From contig DPEO01000135.1 in NCBI GenBank assembly GCA_003530935.1, forward strand, positions 1 through 26,078: a DNA stretch of 26,078 nt, in the 5' to 3' direction. Under the pieces are notes generated by a model that was not told the DNA's origin, ran no database searches, and saw only the letters and a program-made list of their open reading frames with translations. The first letter of the stretch is position 1. Each line of letters starts with the position of its first letter. Below, in pieces: positions 16,014-23,883 of the stretch. The DNA comes from Desulfomicrobiaceae bacterium (GTDB taxonomy: Bacteria; Desulfobacterota; Desulfovibrionia; Desulfovibrionales; Desulfomicrobiaceae). Both the position numbers and the translations under genes were made by a program.

Positions 16014-17471
16014 ATGTCCCCTACCGCTGGATGGCGCTTGGAGAACTCCTACGCCCGCTTGCCTGAGTCCTTCTTTCGTCGGGTGCGGCCCACGCCGGTG
16101 CGTTCCCCGCGTCTGGTGCTTTTCAACCGCGATCTCTGCCGTGCGCTGGGGCTGGATGCCGACCTGCTGGATGGCGATGCGGGGGCGCGCATCTTTTCCG
16201 GAAACGAGCTCCCTCCAGGTGCGGCGCCCATTGCCCAGGCGTACGCGGGCCACCAGTTCGGTGCGTTCACGTTTTTGGGCGATGGCCGGGCCGTGATCTT
16301 GGGCGAGCAGATCACCCCGGATGGCCAGCGCGTGGACATCGCCCTCAAGGGCTCCGGGCCGACGCCCTTTTCCCGCCACGGGGATGGCCGCGCCGCCTTG
16401 GGGCCCATGCTGCGGGAGTACCTCATCAGCGAGGCCATGCATCACCTGGGCATTCCCACCACCCGTTCCCTGGCCGTGGTGGCCACGGGGGAAGACGTGG
16501 TGCGGGAGCGTTTCTTGCCTGGGGCGGTGCTCACCCGGGTGGCGCGAAGCCATATCCGCGTGGGCACCTTCCAGTATTTTTGGGCCCGGGGGGAGGTGGA
16601 GTCCGTACGCCTTTTGGCCGACTATACCCTGCAGCGCCACTTTCCGGATCTGCGCGCCGCGGAAAACCCGTACCTGGAGATGCTGCGCGCCGTGGTGCAG
16701 GCGCAAGCCCAACTCATTGCCGCCTGGATGCTGGTGGGCTTTGTCCATGGGGTCATGAATACCGACAACATGAGCCTGGCGGGCGAGACCATCGACTACG
16801 GGCCGTGCGCCTTTCTCGACACCTATCGGTCCGGGGCGGTGTTCAGCTCCATCGATCTGGACGGCCGCTATGCCTATGCCCAGCAGCCGGGCATCGCTGT
16901 TTGGAATCTCACCCGCTTGGCCGAGGCCCTGCTGCCGCTTTTGGGCAAAGCCCCCCAGCAGGCCGTGGATGCGGCCAGGGCGGCAGTGGAGGCGTTCGTG
17001 CCGGCGTTTCAGGCCGCGTGGCACGGGGGCATGGCCCGCAAGCTGGGATTGGTGGGCAGGCATGGGGAGGACGCCGCCTTGATGCGTGATTGGCTTGAGC
17101 TTCTGGAGGCTTCGGGCGCAGACTTCACCAACGCCTTTCGCGGCCTGATGCGGCAGGAGCCCCCGCAGGAGCCGCCGTTTTCGCATCCGGATTTTCCCGC
17201 CTGGTATGCGCGCTGGCAGGCGCGGGTGGCGGATCAGGAAGGAGGACGGACAGCGGCCCGCGCCCTGATGCGCGCGGCCAATCCCGCGGTCATCCCCCGC
17301 AATCAGCGGGTGGAAGAGGCGCTTGCCGCTGCTGTCCGTGGTGATGCGCGGCCTTTGGAGCGTCTGCTCACGGCCCTGCGCACCCCTTTTGTGGAACCCG
17401 CGGACCCTACCTTGATGGCGCCTGCGTCCGAGGAGTTTCAGCGCACGTACCGGACGTTTTGCGGCACCTAA
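16014..17471 (+). CDS. selO: Protein adenylyltransferase SelO (YdiU/UPF0061)
   Basis: Pseudokinase-fold enzyme that transfers AMP from ATP to Ser/Thr/Tyr of target proteins, linked to redox stress. The 485 residues contain the signature AYAGHQFGAFTFLGDGRA (about 77-93), K112 in ALKGSGPTPFSR, REYLISEAMHHLGIPTTR, and the catalytic HGVMNTDNMS with D251, N252 and the metal-binding D261 in DYGP; these positions fit the studied bacterial SelO numbering within one residue. The protein ends FCGT, keeping a cysteine at the C-terminal position where animal SelO has selenocysteine. ATG 16014 is chosen because TGGAGG lies six bases upstream and the family N-terminus WRLENSYARLPE follows; earlier in-frame codons are not conserved. 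It is a single-gene transcript, convergent with nadB across 42 bases without a visible terminator. Confidence 0.95.
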   Translation: MSPTAGWRLENSYARLPESFFRRVRPTPVRSPRLVLFNRDLCRALGLDADLLDGDAGARIFSGNELPPGAAPIAQAYAGHQFGAFTFLGDGRAVILGEQITPDGQRVDIALKGSGPTPFSRHGDGRAALGPMLREYLISEAMHHLGIPTTRSLAVVATGEDVVRERFLPGAVLTRVARSHIRVGTFQYFWARGEVESVRLLADYTLQRHFPDLRAAENPYLEMLRAVVQAQAQLIAAWMLVGFVHGVMNTDNMSLAGETIDYGPCAFLDTYRSGAVFSSIDLDGRYAYAQQPGIAVWNLTRLAEALLPLLGKAPQQAVDAARAAVEAFVPAFQAAWHGGMARKLGLVGRHGEDAALMRDWLELLEASGADFTNAFRGLMRQEPPQEPPFSHPDFPAWYARWQARVADQEGGRTAARALMRAANPAVIPRNQRVEEALAAAVRGDARPLERLLTALRTPFVEPADPTLMAPASEEFQRTYRTFCGT

Positions 17472-17513
17472 CGGATCGCTCTGTCTTTTGTGCGGTGCAA
17501 TTGCCGTTCATCG

Positions 17514-19091
17514 CTACCGAGGCCGGAAATGGCAGCCGCGGCTTTCTTTGTTGCGCAGCGCCGCCGTGGTGATGATGTACGCAGTTTGGCAGCCGTGGAA
17601 GAGGTCGATGGACGCCTTGGAGACACGGATGGATTTGTAGAAGGTGTGCAGCCTCTTGTTGAGATTGCGTAAGTCTTCGAAGGCCCGCTCCAGGCGGGGC
17701 GTGGTGCGGACGATGCCCATGTAGTTCCACATGGTGCTGCGAATGGTCACCCAGTCCTGATGAATGAGGGCCGGGTCTTCGTTTTCGCTCTTGCCGGAGG
17801 TGACCCAGTCCGGAATGGCGTCTTGGAGCCGCTTGGAGAGCGGGCAGTGGTCGGCATCGGCCGTGTGCGTGATGTGCTGGGCTGCGGCGAGGCCCCACAA
17901 AAGTCCTTCCAAAAGCGAGGTCGATGCCAGACGGTTGGCCCCATGGACCCCGGTGCAGGCGCATTCGCCTGCGGCATAGAGGCGGTCTAGGGTGGTGCGT
18001 CCGTGTTCGTCCACGAGAATACCGCCGCAGCTGTAGTGCGCCGCCGGCACCACGGGGATGCGTTCGCGGGTGATGTCGATGCCCATTTCCTGACAGCGGG
18101 CGTAGATGGTGGGGAAGCGTTTCTTGAGATTGGCGTCCACGAAGTTGGCGGCGTCCAGAAACACGCAGTCTTCGCCGGAGTGGAGGATCTCGTCGGCGAT
18201 GGCGCGGGCGACGATGTCCCGGGGGGCGAGCTCCATACGTTCGTCGTACTTGGCCATGAAGCGCTCGCCCTTGGCGTTGAAGAGCCGGGCCCCTTCGCCG
18301 CGCACGGCCTCGGAGATGAGAAACTTGCGTTCCGAGCGGGAAAAGAGGGCGGTGGGGTGAAACTGGATATATTCCAGGTTCATGAGCCGCACGCCGGCGC
18401 GGCTGGCCATGGCCAGGCCCGAGCCGATGGAGGAGGCGCAATTGGTGGTGTGCAGGAAGATCTGCCCCACTCCGCCGGTGGCGAGGATGGTGGCGTCCGC
18501 CAGGATGGTGACCGGCTCGCCGGTGGCGGCGTCGAAGACGTAGGCCCCCACGCATTGATTGGTGAGCTGGTAGCGGAACTCCAGGGAAGTGGCGTGGTGC
18601 CGGGTGGTGAGGAGATCAATGGCCGTGCATTCGGTGAGGATGCGGATATTGGGGTGGCTGGTGACCACCCGCGTGAGGGCGTCGTGGATGGCCCTGCCTG
18701 TGGCGTCGGCATGGGTGAGGATGCGGGCGATGCTGTGCCCCCCTTCCTTGGTGCGGTAGAGGGAGCCATTCGGACAGGTATCGAAGGGCACCTGCACGCG
18801 GTCGAGGAGGAATTCCTCCACGGCCTTGGGCCCGTGGGTGGCGAGGAAGCGCGCCGCGTGTTCGTACACGTAGTGCGCCCCGGCCACGGTGATGTCGCGC
18901 ACAAGGAGGTCCGGGCTGTCTTCCGGGGCAGTATAGACGATGCCGCCTTGGGCGAGGGGGGTGTTGCCCGCGTCCAAAGGTCCTGAGGAGAGCAGGGTGA
19001 CTTCCCAACCGGCGTCGGCCAGGGCGATGGCGGCCGTGCATCCGGCAATGCCCGCGCCAATGACAAGGATTTCGGTCTTCAAGCGTTCCAT
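17514..19091 (-). CDS. nadB: L-aspartate oxidase NadB
   Basis: FAD enzyme that oxidises L-aspartate to iminoaspartate, the first step of de novo NAD synthesis, using oxygen or, in anaerobes, fumarate. The 525 residues include the FAD motif ILVIGAGIAGCTAAI, LAQGGIVYT, the catalytic region EYIQFHPTALF and RGEGARLFN, the HYSCGGI active-site stretch, and the FAD ribityl motif YAAGECACTGVHGANRLASTSLLEG. The C-terminal helical domain is complete. ATG 19091 follows GGAGG with good spacing. nadA and nadC are not adjacent. It lies 74 bases after the terminator of the two-component operon, so it has its own promoter in that gap, though I could not identify a clear one. Confidence 0.96.
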   Translation of the reverse strand: MERLKTEILVIGAGIAGCTAAIALADAGWEVTLLSSGPLDAGNTPLAQGGIVYTAPEDSPDLLVRDITVAGAHYVYEHAARFLATHGPKAVEEFLLDRVQVPFDTCPNGSLYRTKEGGHSIARILTHADATGRAIHDALTRVVTSHPNIRILTECTAIDLLTTRHHATSLEFRYQLTNQCVGAYVFDAATGEPVTILADATILATGGVGQIFLHTTNCASSIGSGLAMASRAGVRLMNLEYIQFHPTALFSRSERKFLISEAVRGEGARLFNAKGERFMAKYDERMELAPRDIVARAIADEILHSGEDCVFLDAANFVDANLKKRFPTIYARCQEMGIDITRERIPVVPAAHYSCGGILVDEHGRTTLDRLYAAGECACTGVHGANRLASTSLLEGLLWGLAAAQHITHTADADHCPLSKRLQDAIPDWVTSGKSENEDPALIHQDWVTIRSTMWNYMGIVRTTPRLERAFEDLRNLNKRLHTFYKSIRVSKASIDLFHGCQTAYIITTAALRNKESRGCHFRPR

Positions 19092-19165
19092 GAAGTTTCC
19101 TCCGCAATGGGCTTGCGGGAGGGGTTGCGCAAAGACGGACGTTTGGCAAGGGCGTTGTGCGCCGG

Positions 19166-19215
19166 AAAAGAAAAACGGAAGGGCACAGCCCAAAGGATTT
19201 GGCTGTACCCTTCCG
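19166..19215 (-). terminator. Intrinsic terminator of the two-component operon
   Basis: Arms at 19176-19190 and 19201-19215 form a 15-base-pair stem with a ten-base loop. In minus-strand RNA the single mismatch becomes a G-U pair, and the stem is followed by TTTTTCTTTT (19175-19166). On the plus strand the same position is an unpaired A-C, and no T tract follows. This fixes the direction: it ends the transcript of the receiver gene at 19251 and separates it from nadB. Confidence 0.9.
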
Positions 19216-19250
19216 TGGTGTACCGCGCCGAATGATTCGGCGCAGGCGGG

Positions 19251-19670
19251 TTAGTTGTATTCGTTGAGGGCGGCCTCGGCGTAGGTGTCTTCCAGCAGCT
19301 TGCGCAGGCGGAAGGCCCCCTCGATCATGGGCGCCAGCTTGGGCAGGCCGTCGATCTTGTCCACGTAGCTGAAGGCCCCGAGGACTTCGGCCATGCGCTG
19401 GCGCTCTTCGTTGCCATGGCCGGTGAACAGCACCACCTGGATCTTTTTGTCGATCTCTTTGAGGCGCTTCAAGGTCTCGATACCGTCGATGCCGGGCATC
19501 TCGATGTCCAGGACGACGACGTCGTAGCGTTTGGCGCGCGCCATCTCCAAGGCCTGGTCGCCCGTATGGGCGATGTCCGGTGTGATCCCGTAGAGGATAT
19601 GGAGCCGGTCGGCGAGGATGCGGCACAGGTCTTTTTCATCGTCCACGATGAGCAGTCGCATGGTATTCAT
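19251..19670 (-). CDS. Single-domain response regulator (CheY-like)
   Basis: A lone receiver domain of 139 residues, last gene of the operon. Acidic pocket D10-D11 (LLIVDDEKD), phosphoacceptor D55 (VVVLDIEMPG) and switch T83 (LFTGHG) are present. The conserved lysine is probably K105, but the context is YVDKID instead of the usual K-P, so the loop after it is altered. The C-terminus has an extra helical tail (APMIEGAFRLRKLLEDTYAE) and no output domain. The start at 19670 has AAGGAGG six bases upstream and lies 35 bases inside the preceding kinase gene; an alternative ATG lies three codons later. It probably acts as a phosphate sink, relay intermediate or protein-binding output of the pathway. 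Its target is not known. Confidence 0.88.
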   Translation of the reverse strand: MNTMRLLIVDDEKDLCRILADRLHILYGITPDIAHTGDQALEMARAKRYDVVVLDIEMPGIDGIETLKRLKEIDKKIQVVLFTGHGNEERQRMAEVLGAFSYVDKIDGLPKLAPMIEGAFRLRKLLEDTYAEAALNEYN

Positions 19671-20817
19671 GAGAGTCCTCCTTGGCTGTGGCCAACCCCG
19701 CGGTTGGCGCGGTGATTGCGGTGTATGGAATGGTGACGGACACCGTTGTCCCGTGGTTGGGTATGCTGGCGATTTCGATGCGTCCTCCCAAGGCCTCGAC
19801 GAGGGCATGGCAGAGGCTCAGCCCCAGTCCCATGCCTTTGCCCACCTCTTTGGTGGAAAAGAATGGCTCGAAAATACGGGCCAGGACCGCGGGTTCCATG
19901 CCGATACCCGTGTCCTGTACCTGGACGACGACCTCTTGGGGCGCCTGGGAGGCGTGGATGCAAAGACGAAGTTGGGCCTGCGTCGCTTCCGGGGTGGCGG
20001 CGCCTTGAGCTTCCAGGGCGTCCAAGGCGTTGTCCACCAGCGGGGCAAGGATGTGCCGCCAGGTTTCTGCGGACACCATAAGGGACGGCGGGCAGGTGTG
20101 TTCGACGAAAAACCGTCCTTGCCAGCGGCTGCGGCGGTCTTCGAGAAGCTGGGCGATGAGACGGGCGAGCGGCTGCGGCGTGTCATCTGCCGGTACCGCC
20201 GCCCGCAGCGAGAGGAGTTTGGTGGTGACGGCCTTACAGCGGGCGGTTTGCTCGCGGATGGTGGCAAGCGAGTCCTCGAGCTCCCTGCGGGCGCTTTGCT
20301 CCATTGGGGTTTCTGCAAGGGTCTCGGCCATCCACCCTGCCTCGTTGAGCACGATTTGCAGCGGGTTGTTGATTTCGTGGGCTACGCCGACGGCGAGTTC
20401 TCCCAGGGCCGCCAGCCGGGCCGTTTCCGCCATGCGCTGGCGCTGCGCGGCATCAAGGCGGTGAGCTTCTGCCTCCTGGATGGCTTTGAGGATGCGCTCC
20501 AAAGGCGCAGGTTTGACGATGTAATCGGCCGCCCCACGCTTCATGCCGCCCACTGCCGCGGCAAGTCCGCTTTCCGCAGTGAGCAGGACCACTTCGGTAC
20601 GCGGCACGAGCTCTTTGATGGCCTTTAGGGCGGCAAGGCCGTCCATGCCCGGCATGGAGAGATCCAGCAGCACGACGTCGGGGTGGCTTTGGCGCACCAC
20701 CTCCACGGCGCTTGCGCCGTCGTAGGCGGTGTGCACTTCCATCCCTCGGGTGCGCAGGCGCTCTGCCAGCGTCTCCGCAAACTGCCGTTCGTCATCCACC
20801 ACCAGGACACGCGCCAT
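19636..20817 (-). CDS. Hybrid protein: N-terminal receiver plus histidine kinase
   Basis: A 393-residue cytoplasmic protein with a receiver domain (1-120: D8-D9, phosphoacceptor D52, K102) followed by a HisKA dimerisation domain with H147 in GVAHEINNPLQ and a HATPase domain with N263 (LVDNALDAL), DTGIGM (302-307) and GKGMGLGL (326-333). All kinase boxes are intact, so it should autophosphorylate. Having the receiver at the N-terminus means the kinase is itself an output controlled by phosphorylation from another kinase, plausibly the CACHE kinase in the same operon. There is no membrane helix or sensor domain. The start at 20817 directly abuts the previous stop at 20818. Its receiver closely resembles the two CheY-like proteins upstream. 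Confidence 0.92.
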   Translation of the reverse strand: MARVLVVDDERQFAETLAERLRTRGMEVHTAYDGASAVEVVRQSHPDVVLLDLSMPGMDGLAALKAIKELVPRTEVVLLTAESGLAAAVGGMKRGAADYIVKPAPLERILKAIQEAEAHRLDAAQRQRMAETARLAALGELAVGVAHEINNPLQIVLNEAGWMAETLAETPMEQSARRELEDSLATIREQTARCKAVTTKLLSLRAAVPADDTPQPLARLIAQLLEDRRSRWQGRFFVEHTCPPSLMVSAETWRHILAPLVDNALDALEAQGAATPEATQAQLRLCIHASQAPQEVVVQVQDTGIGMEPAVLARIFEPFFSTKEVGKGMGLGLSLCHALVEALGGRIEIASIPNHGTTVSVTIPYTAITAPTAGLATAKEDSHEYHATAHRGR

Positions 20818-21195
20818 CTATTGGCCTCCCGATGGTTCGAGGACTTCGTGGATGGTGGCCAGGAGTTGGCTGATGTCGGTGGGTTTTTTGAGATACGCCT
20901 GGGCGCCCGAGCGCAGGCAGGCGGCGATGTCTGTCTCTGCGCCGTGGCCGCTGAGCATCACCACCGGGAGTTTCGGCCAGGCGGCGCGAATGCGGCGCAA
21001 GGTCTCCATGCCGCCAATACCCGGCATGCGCAGATCGAGGACCACCACGTGGGGGGAGTGCTCGGCAATGCACTGCAGTCCCTCTTCGCCGTTGAGCGCC
21101 ACAATCGGCGTGTGCCCGCGCAGCTCCAGACGCTCGGCCAAGGTGGTGACGAAGCCTTCTTCGTCGTCGATGAGGCAGATGCGCAGGGCGGTCAT
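20818..21195 (-). CDS. Single-domain response regulator (CheY-like)
   Basis: A 125-residue receiver without output domain. It has the acidic pair in CLIDDEEGF, phosphoacceptor D54 (VVLDLRMPG), the switch region MLSGHG and the conserved K104 in YLKKPTD. The segment FVTTLAERLELRG is nearly the same as in the receiver at 21800-22180 and in the hybrid kinase, which shows recent common ancestry. The start at 21195 overlaps the stop of the pseudokinase-like gene by ATGA, so the two are translated together and may work as a pair. Without an effector domain it must act through protein contact, as a phosphate shuttle or an allosteric partner of the hybrid kinase. Confidence 0.92.
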   Translation of the reverse strand: MTALRICLIDDEEGFVTTLAERLELRGHTPIVALNGEEGLQCIAEHSPHVVVLDLRMPGIGGMETLRRIRAAWPKLPVVMLSGHGAETDIAACLRSGAQAYLKKPTDISQLLATIHEVLEPSGGQ

Positions 21196-21803
21196 GGTGT
21201 GGCTGCCGGAAACGGAAGGCGGATGGTTTGGTCGTGGATCTCGATGTGCCCGGCCTCGGCGAGGGCGGCGAGCACGGGAGAATCCTTGGGCGCAACCGGG
21301 AGGGTCATGACCAGCGCATGCTGGGGTGGACCTGGAACGATACTGGCATCGAGGACGCTGCCCGCGGGGCAGAGATCGATGGCGGCGCGCAGCACGGTGA
21401 AGCCGCGGCTGAACACGTCCATGGCCGGGGTACGCACCGGCAAGGGTTGGCCTGCGGGGGTAAAGCGCAATTGGATTTCTTTGAGGCGCGCTGGGCGCTG
21501 GCACAGGTCCATCAAGGCGGCCACCTGGGGGGAGAGGTCGCAGGACTCCTGCTGCTCCACGTCCGTGGCGTGGCCGAGGCGGTTCATGGCCGTGAGGAGG
21601 CGTTTGCCTCGGTCGACTTGGGTGGCGATGTGCTCCAGGGCCTCGTGGATCTTGGGGCGGTGCTGGAGCGCCACCTTGGCGTTGATGTCGAGGATGTCGC
21701 CCAAGAGTCCTGCAGACTCCCGGATGATGGCCAGGATATTCTGGAGTTCGTGGGTGGTCATGGCGGTCATGGCGCCCATGGCCCGCGTGGAGTCGAAGGT
21801 CAT
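21192..21803 (-). CDS. Histidine-kinase-like protein without ATP-binding motifs (possible ChpT-like phosphotransferase)
   Basis: A 203-residue soluble protein. The first 80 residues resemble a DHp helical hairpin, with H18 in TTHELQNILAIIRES, an H-box-like context (His-Glu-Leu-x-Asn). The second half (about 88-203) has the size and hydrophobic pattern of a small alpha/beta ATPase-like domain, but the N box, the DxGxG and the GxGL motifs are absent, and it ends with VKxP-like strand IRLPFP. It therefore cannot be a normal kinase. ChpT of alphaproteobacteria has just this build (DHp plus a dead ATPase fold) and passes phosphate between receivers, which would suit this operon. This role is inference; a regulatory scaffold or phosphatase is also possible. 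It overlaps both flanking receiver genes by ATGA. Confidence 0.7.
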   Translation of the reverse strand: MTFDSTRAMGAMTAMTTHELQNILAIIRESAGLLGDILDINAKVALQHRPKIHEALEHIATQVDRGKRLLTAMNRLGHATDVEQQESCDLSPQVAALMDLCQRPARLKEIQLRFTPAGQPLPVRTPAMDVFSRGFTVLRAAIDLCPAGSVLDASIVPGPPQHALVMTLPVAPKDSPVLAALAEAGHIEIHDQTIRLPFPAATP

Positions 21804-22180
21804 GATTGGCCTCCCCGTTCCATGGCTTCGGAGAGGGTACGCAGAAGCTCCTCCAAATCCACGGGTTTGGTGAGATAGGCAAAGGCGCCGCGATGCATGC
21901 CCTCGATACCGTCTCGGGTCGTGCCTTGGCCGGTGAGGAGGATGACCGGGATTTGGGGGTGGGTTTCCCGCAGCCGGGTGAGGACGTCGAGCCCTTTCAT
22001 CCCCGGCATGAGGACATCGAGGAGCACGGCCTGGGGTGCGGCCTCGGCCACCATGTGCACGGCGGTCTCCCCGTCATGGGCGACGCGCGTGGCAATGCCG
22101 CGGATCTCCAGGCGTTCGGCCAGGGTGGTGGCGAATTCCTCTTCGTCGTCGACCACAAGCAGGGTGGAGGGAAGGATCAT
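21800..22180 (-). CDS. Single-domain response regulator (CheY-like)
   Basis: A 126-residue receiver with no output domain. Motifs: VVDDEEEF (acidic pair at 11-12), phosphoacceptor D55 (VLLDVLMPG), T83 in LLTGQG, and K105 in YLTKPVD. FATTLAERLEIRG links it to the other receivers of the operon as a paralog. The start at 22180 overlaps the stop of the CACHE kinase by ATGA, so this receiver is the natural first partner of that kinase. The next gene, the kinase-like protein without ATP motifs, starts within its stop codon, also by ATGA. I chose the ATG at 22180 because it begins the receiver fold; the longer open frame upstream overlaps the kinase gene. Confidence 0.92.
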   Translation of the reverse strand: MILPSTLLVVDDEEEFATTLAERLEIRGIATRVAHDGETAVHMVAEAAPQAVLLDVLMPGMKGLDVLTRLRETHPQIPVILLTGQGTTRDGIEGMHRGAFAYLTKPVDLEELLRTLSEAMERGGQS

Positions 22181-23883
22181 AGGCTGCCTCCTTGTTCTTC
22201 CGGCGGATGTTTGGGCAGGAAGATGGTGACGGTGGTGCCCTTGCCCAGGGCGCTTTGGATGTGGATGTCGCCGCCTAAGCGTTTGACGATGCCATAGGTG
22301 ATGGACATGCCAAGGCCGGTGCCTTTCTCTTTTTTGGTGGTGAAAAAGGGCTCGAAGATGTGTTTGACCGTTTCTTCCGACATGCCGCAACCGTTGTCGG
22401 CAACGGCAATGCCGACACGTTCCCCTTCATCCCAGGTGGAGACGGCAATGGTGCCACCGTCGGCCACGGCTGCCAGGGCGTTATTGAGGATGTTGAGAAC
22501 GACCTGCTGGATCTGGCCGTAATCCGACGGGATTTGCGGTAGATCGGGCGCCAGGCGCCGCTCGATGGTGACATTGCGGTATTGGGCCTCGCGTTCCAAA
22601 AATCCAATGGTTTCCGTAATGGCGGCATTGAGGTCCAAGACCTCGATCCTGACGTCCATGCGTTTGGCAAACCCAAGCATGCGGTGGGTAATGCCGCGGC
22701 ACCGATCCACAGAACGGAGAATGGCGTCGATTTGTTTGGCAAAGCGCTCTTTGTCGGGAAAATCGGGACGCAGCTCCAAGAGATCGCGCAGCAGTCCGGC
22801 TTTTTCGTTGATGATGGCCAAGGGGTTGTTGATCTCGTGGGCCACGCCGGCGGCCAGACGGCCGATGGACGACAAACGCTGGGTGTGCTCCATTTGGTGG
22901 ATGGCGGCCAGGCGTTGGGCGTCGCTCTCTTGGAGCCGCTGGATGATCATGCGGGTGGCGGCGAAGACCCCTGCGAAGATGACGCATACTCCGGCGACAA
23001 AGACCGCAACCATGTCCAGGCGCACCGTATACCAGGCCTTGAGCAGCGATGGCCTGGGTTTCATGGCCACGAGCACGAAATCCGTGTTGGCGATTTGGCT
23101 CAGAGCGAGAAAGTACTGTCCCCCGGCAGGGTCTGCAAAGTCGTAGACATTGGCTTCGTAGTTGGCGGGGGGCAGGGAGAAAGACAGGGGTTCGAGGACA
23201 TGGCCATACTGCCGGGATTCGGTTTGGAGCACGCCTTTGCGGTTGGTGAGAAAGGCGTCACTGCCAGGTTCCAGTCCCATGGAGGCGATGATGTTTTCAA
23301 ATTGGGCGGTGTCCAGCGTTGCCCGCACAATCCAGCTGCGGCCATCAGGGTTATTGTGGCGCACCGCAACGACGACGTGGGGAAATTGCCGAAAACCGAG
23401 AAAGACATCGCTAATGTAGGAACCACGCAAAAGTACCTGTTGAAACCATTTCTGTTCTGTATAGTTGATATCTTTGAGGTTGTATGGTCCTACATAAGAA
23501 ATGAGTTTTCCGGAATCATCGATGAGCGATATGTCGACGAATCCAGTAAATGCTTGCGACATGATTTGGAATATTCTGTTGAGTGCTGTTTTGTCGGCAA
23601 GCTGTTCGAAAGAATATGCCGATGCGATGAAATTGATTGCAGAGATACGTTCCGTGAGATACAGTTCAAATGAGTGTTTGGTTTTTCCTACCAAGGCACG
23701 CAGCGGCTCTTGCACTTGGGCGGTCAGGGCATGCTGGTGCTCATAATAATTGATGAAGGCAAGCGAGAAGAGTGGAAGCAAGGCCGCTACGGCGATGAGT
23801 GCCACGATTTTGCGTTGCAACGTGCGGTAGCGGGAGGGCGCGGTGGCGGCCTCTGCCCAAGAACTGGGGGCTTCTTCTTTCAT
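22177..23883 (-). CDS. Membrane sensor histidine kinase with extracytoplasmic CACHE-type domain
   Basis: A 568-residue sensor kinase. TM1 lies at about 25-46 and TM2 at about 289-312, enclosing a periplasmic domain of some 240 residues. Its sequence WFQQVLLRGSYISDVF and VVVAVRHNNPDGRS is typical of double CACHE ligand-binding domains. Cytoplasmic HisKA has H349 in GVAHEINNPLA; the ATPase domain has the N box LNILNNAL (463-470), DNGCGM (496-501) and GTGLGMSI (521-528). It is thus an active kinase that senses a small extracellular ligand. The ligand is unknown; the exporter at the start of the operon suggests a sulfur or other small anion. DNA for residues about 62-141 (23461-23700) is much richer in A+T than the rest. 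Starts and ends overlap neighbours by ATGA. Confidence 0.94.
   Translation of the reverse strand: MKEEAPSSWAEAATAPSRYRTLQRKIVALIAVAALLPLFSLAFINYYEHQHALTAQVQEPLRALVGKTKHSFELYLTERISAINFIASAYSFEQLADKTALNRIFQIMSQAFTGFVDISLIDDSGKLISYVGPYNLKDINYTEQKWFQQVLLRGSYISDVFLGFRQFPHVVVAVRHNNPDGRSWIVRATLDTAQFENIIASMGLEPGSDAFLTNRKGVLQTESRQYGHVLEPLSFSLPPANYEANVYDFADPAGGQYFLALSQIANTDFVLVAMKPRPSLLKAWYTVRLDMVAVFVAGVCVIFAGVFAATRMIIQRLQESDAQRLAAIHQMEHTQRLSSIGRLAAGVAHEINNPLAIINEKAGLLRDLLELRPDFPDKERFAKQIDAILRSVDRCRGITHRMLGFAKRMDVRIEVLDLNAAITETIGFLEREAQYRNVTIERRLAPDLPQIPSDYGQIQQVVLNILNNALAAVADGGTIAVSTWDEGERVGIAVADNGCGMSEETVKHIFEPFFTTKKEKGTGLGMSITYGIVKRLGGDIHIQSALGKGTTVTIFLPKHPPEEQGGSL

Noticed and set aside
17472..17513. 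Terminator between convergent selO and nadB
   Set aside because: The 42-base gap has no stable inverted repeat and no T tract on either strand.
19092..19165. Sigma-70 promoter for nadB (TTGCCA near 19145 on the minus strand)
   Set aside because: No acceptable -10 hexamer lies at the right distance, so I only infer that a promoter exists in this gap.
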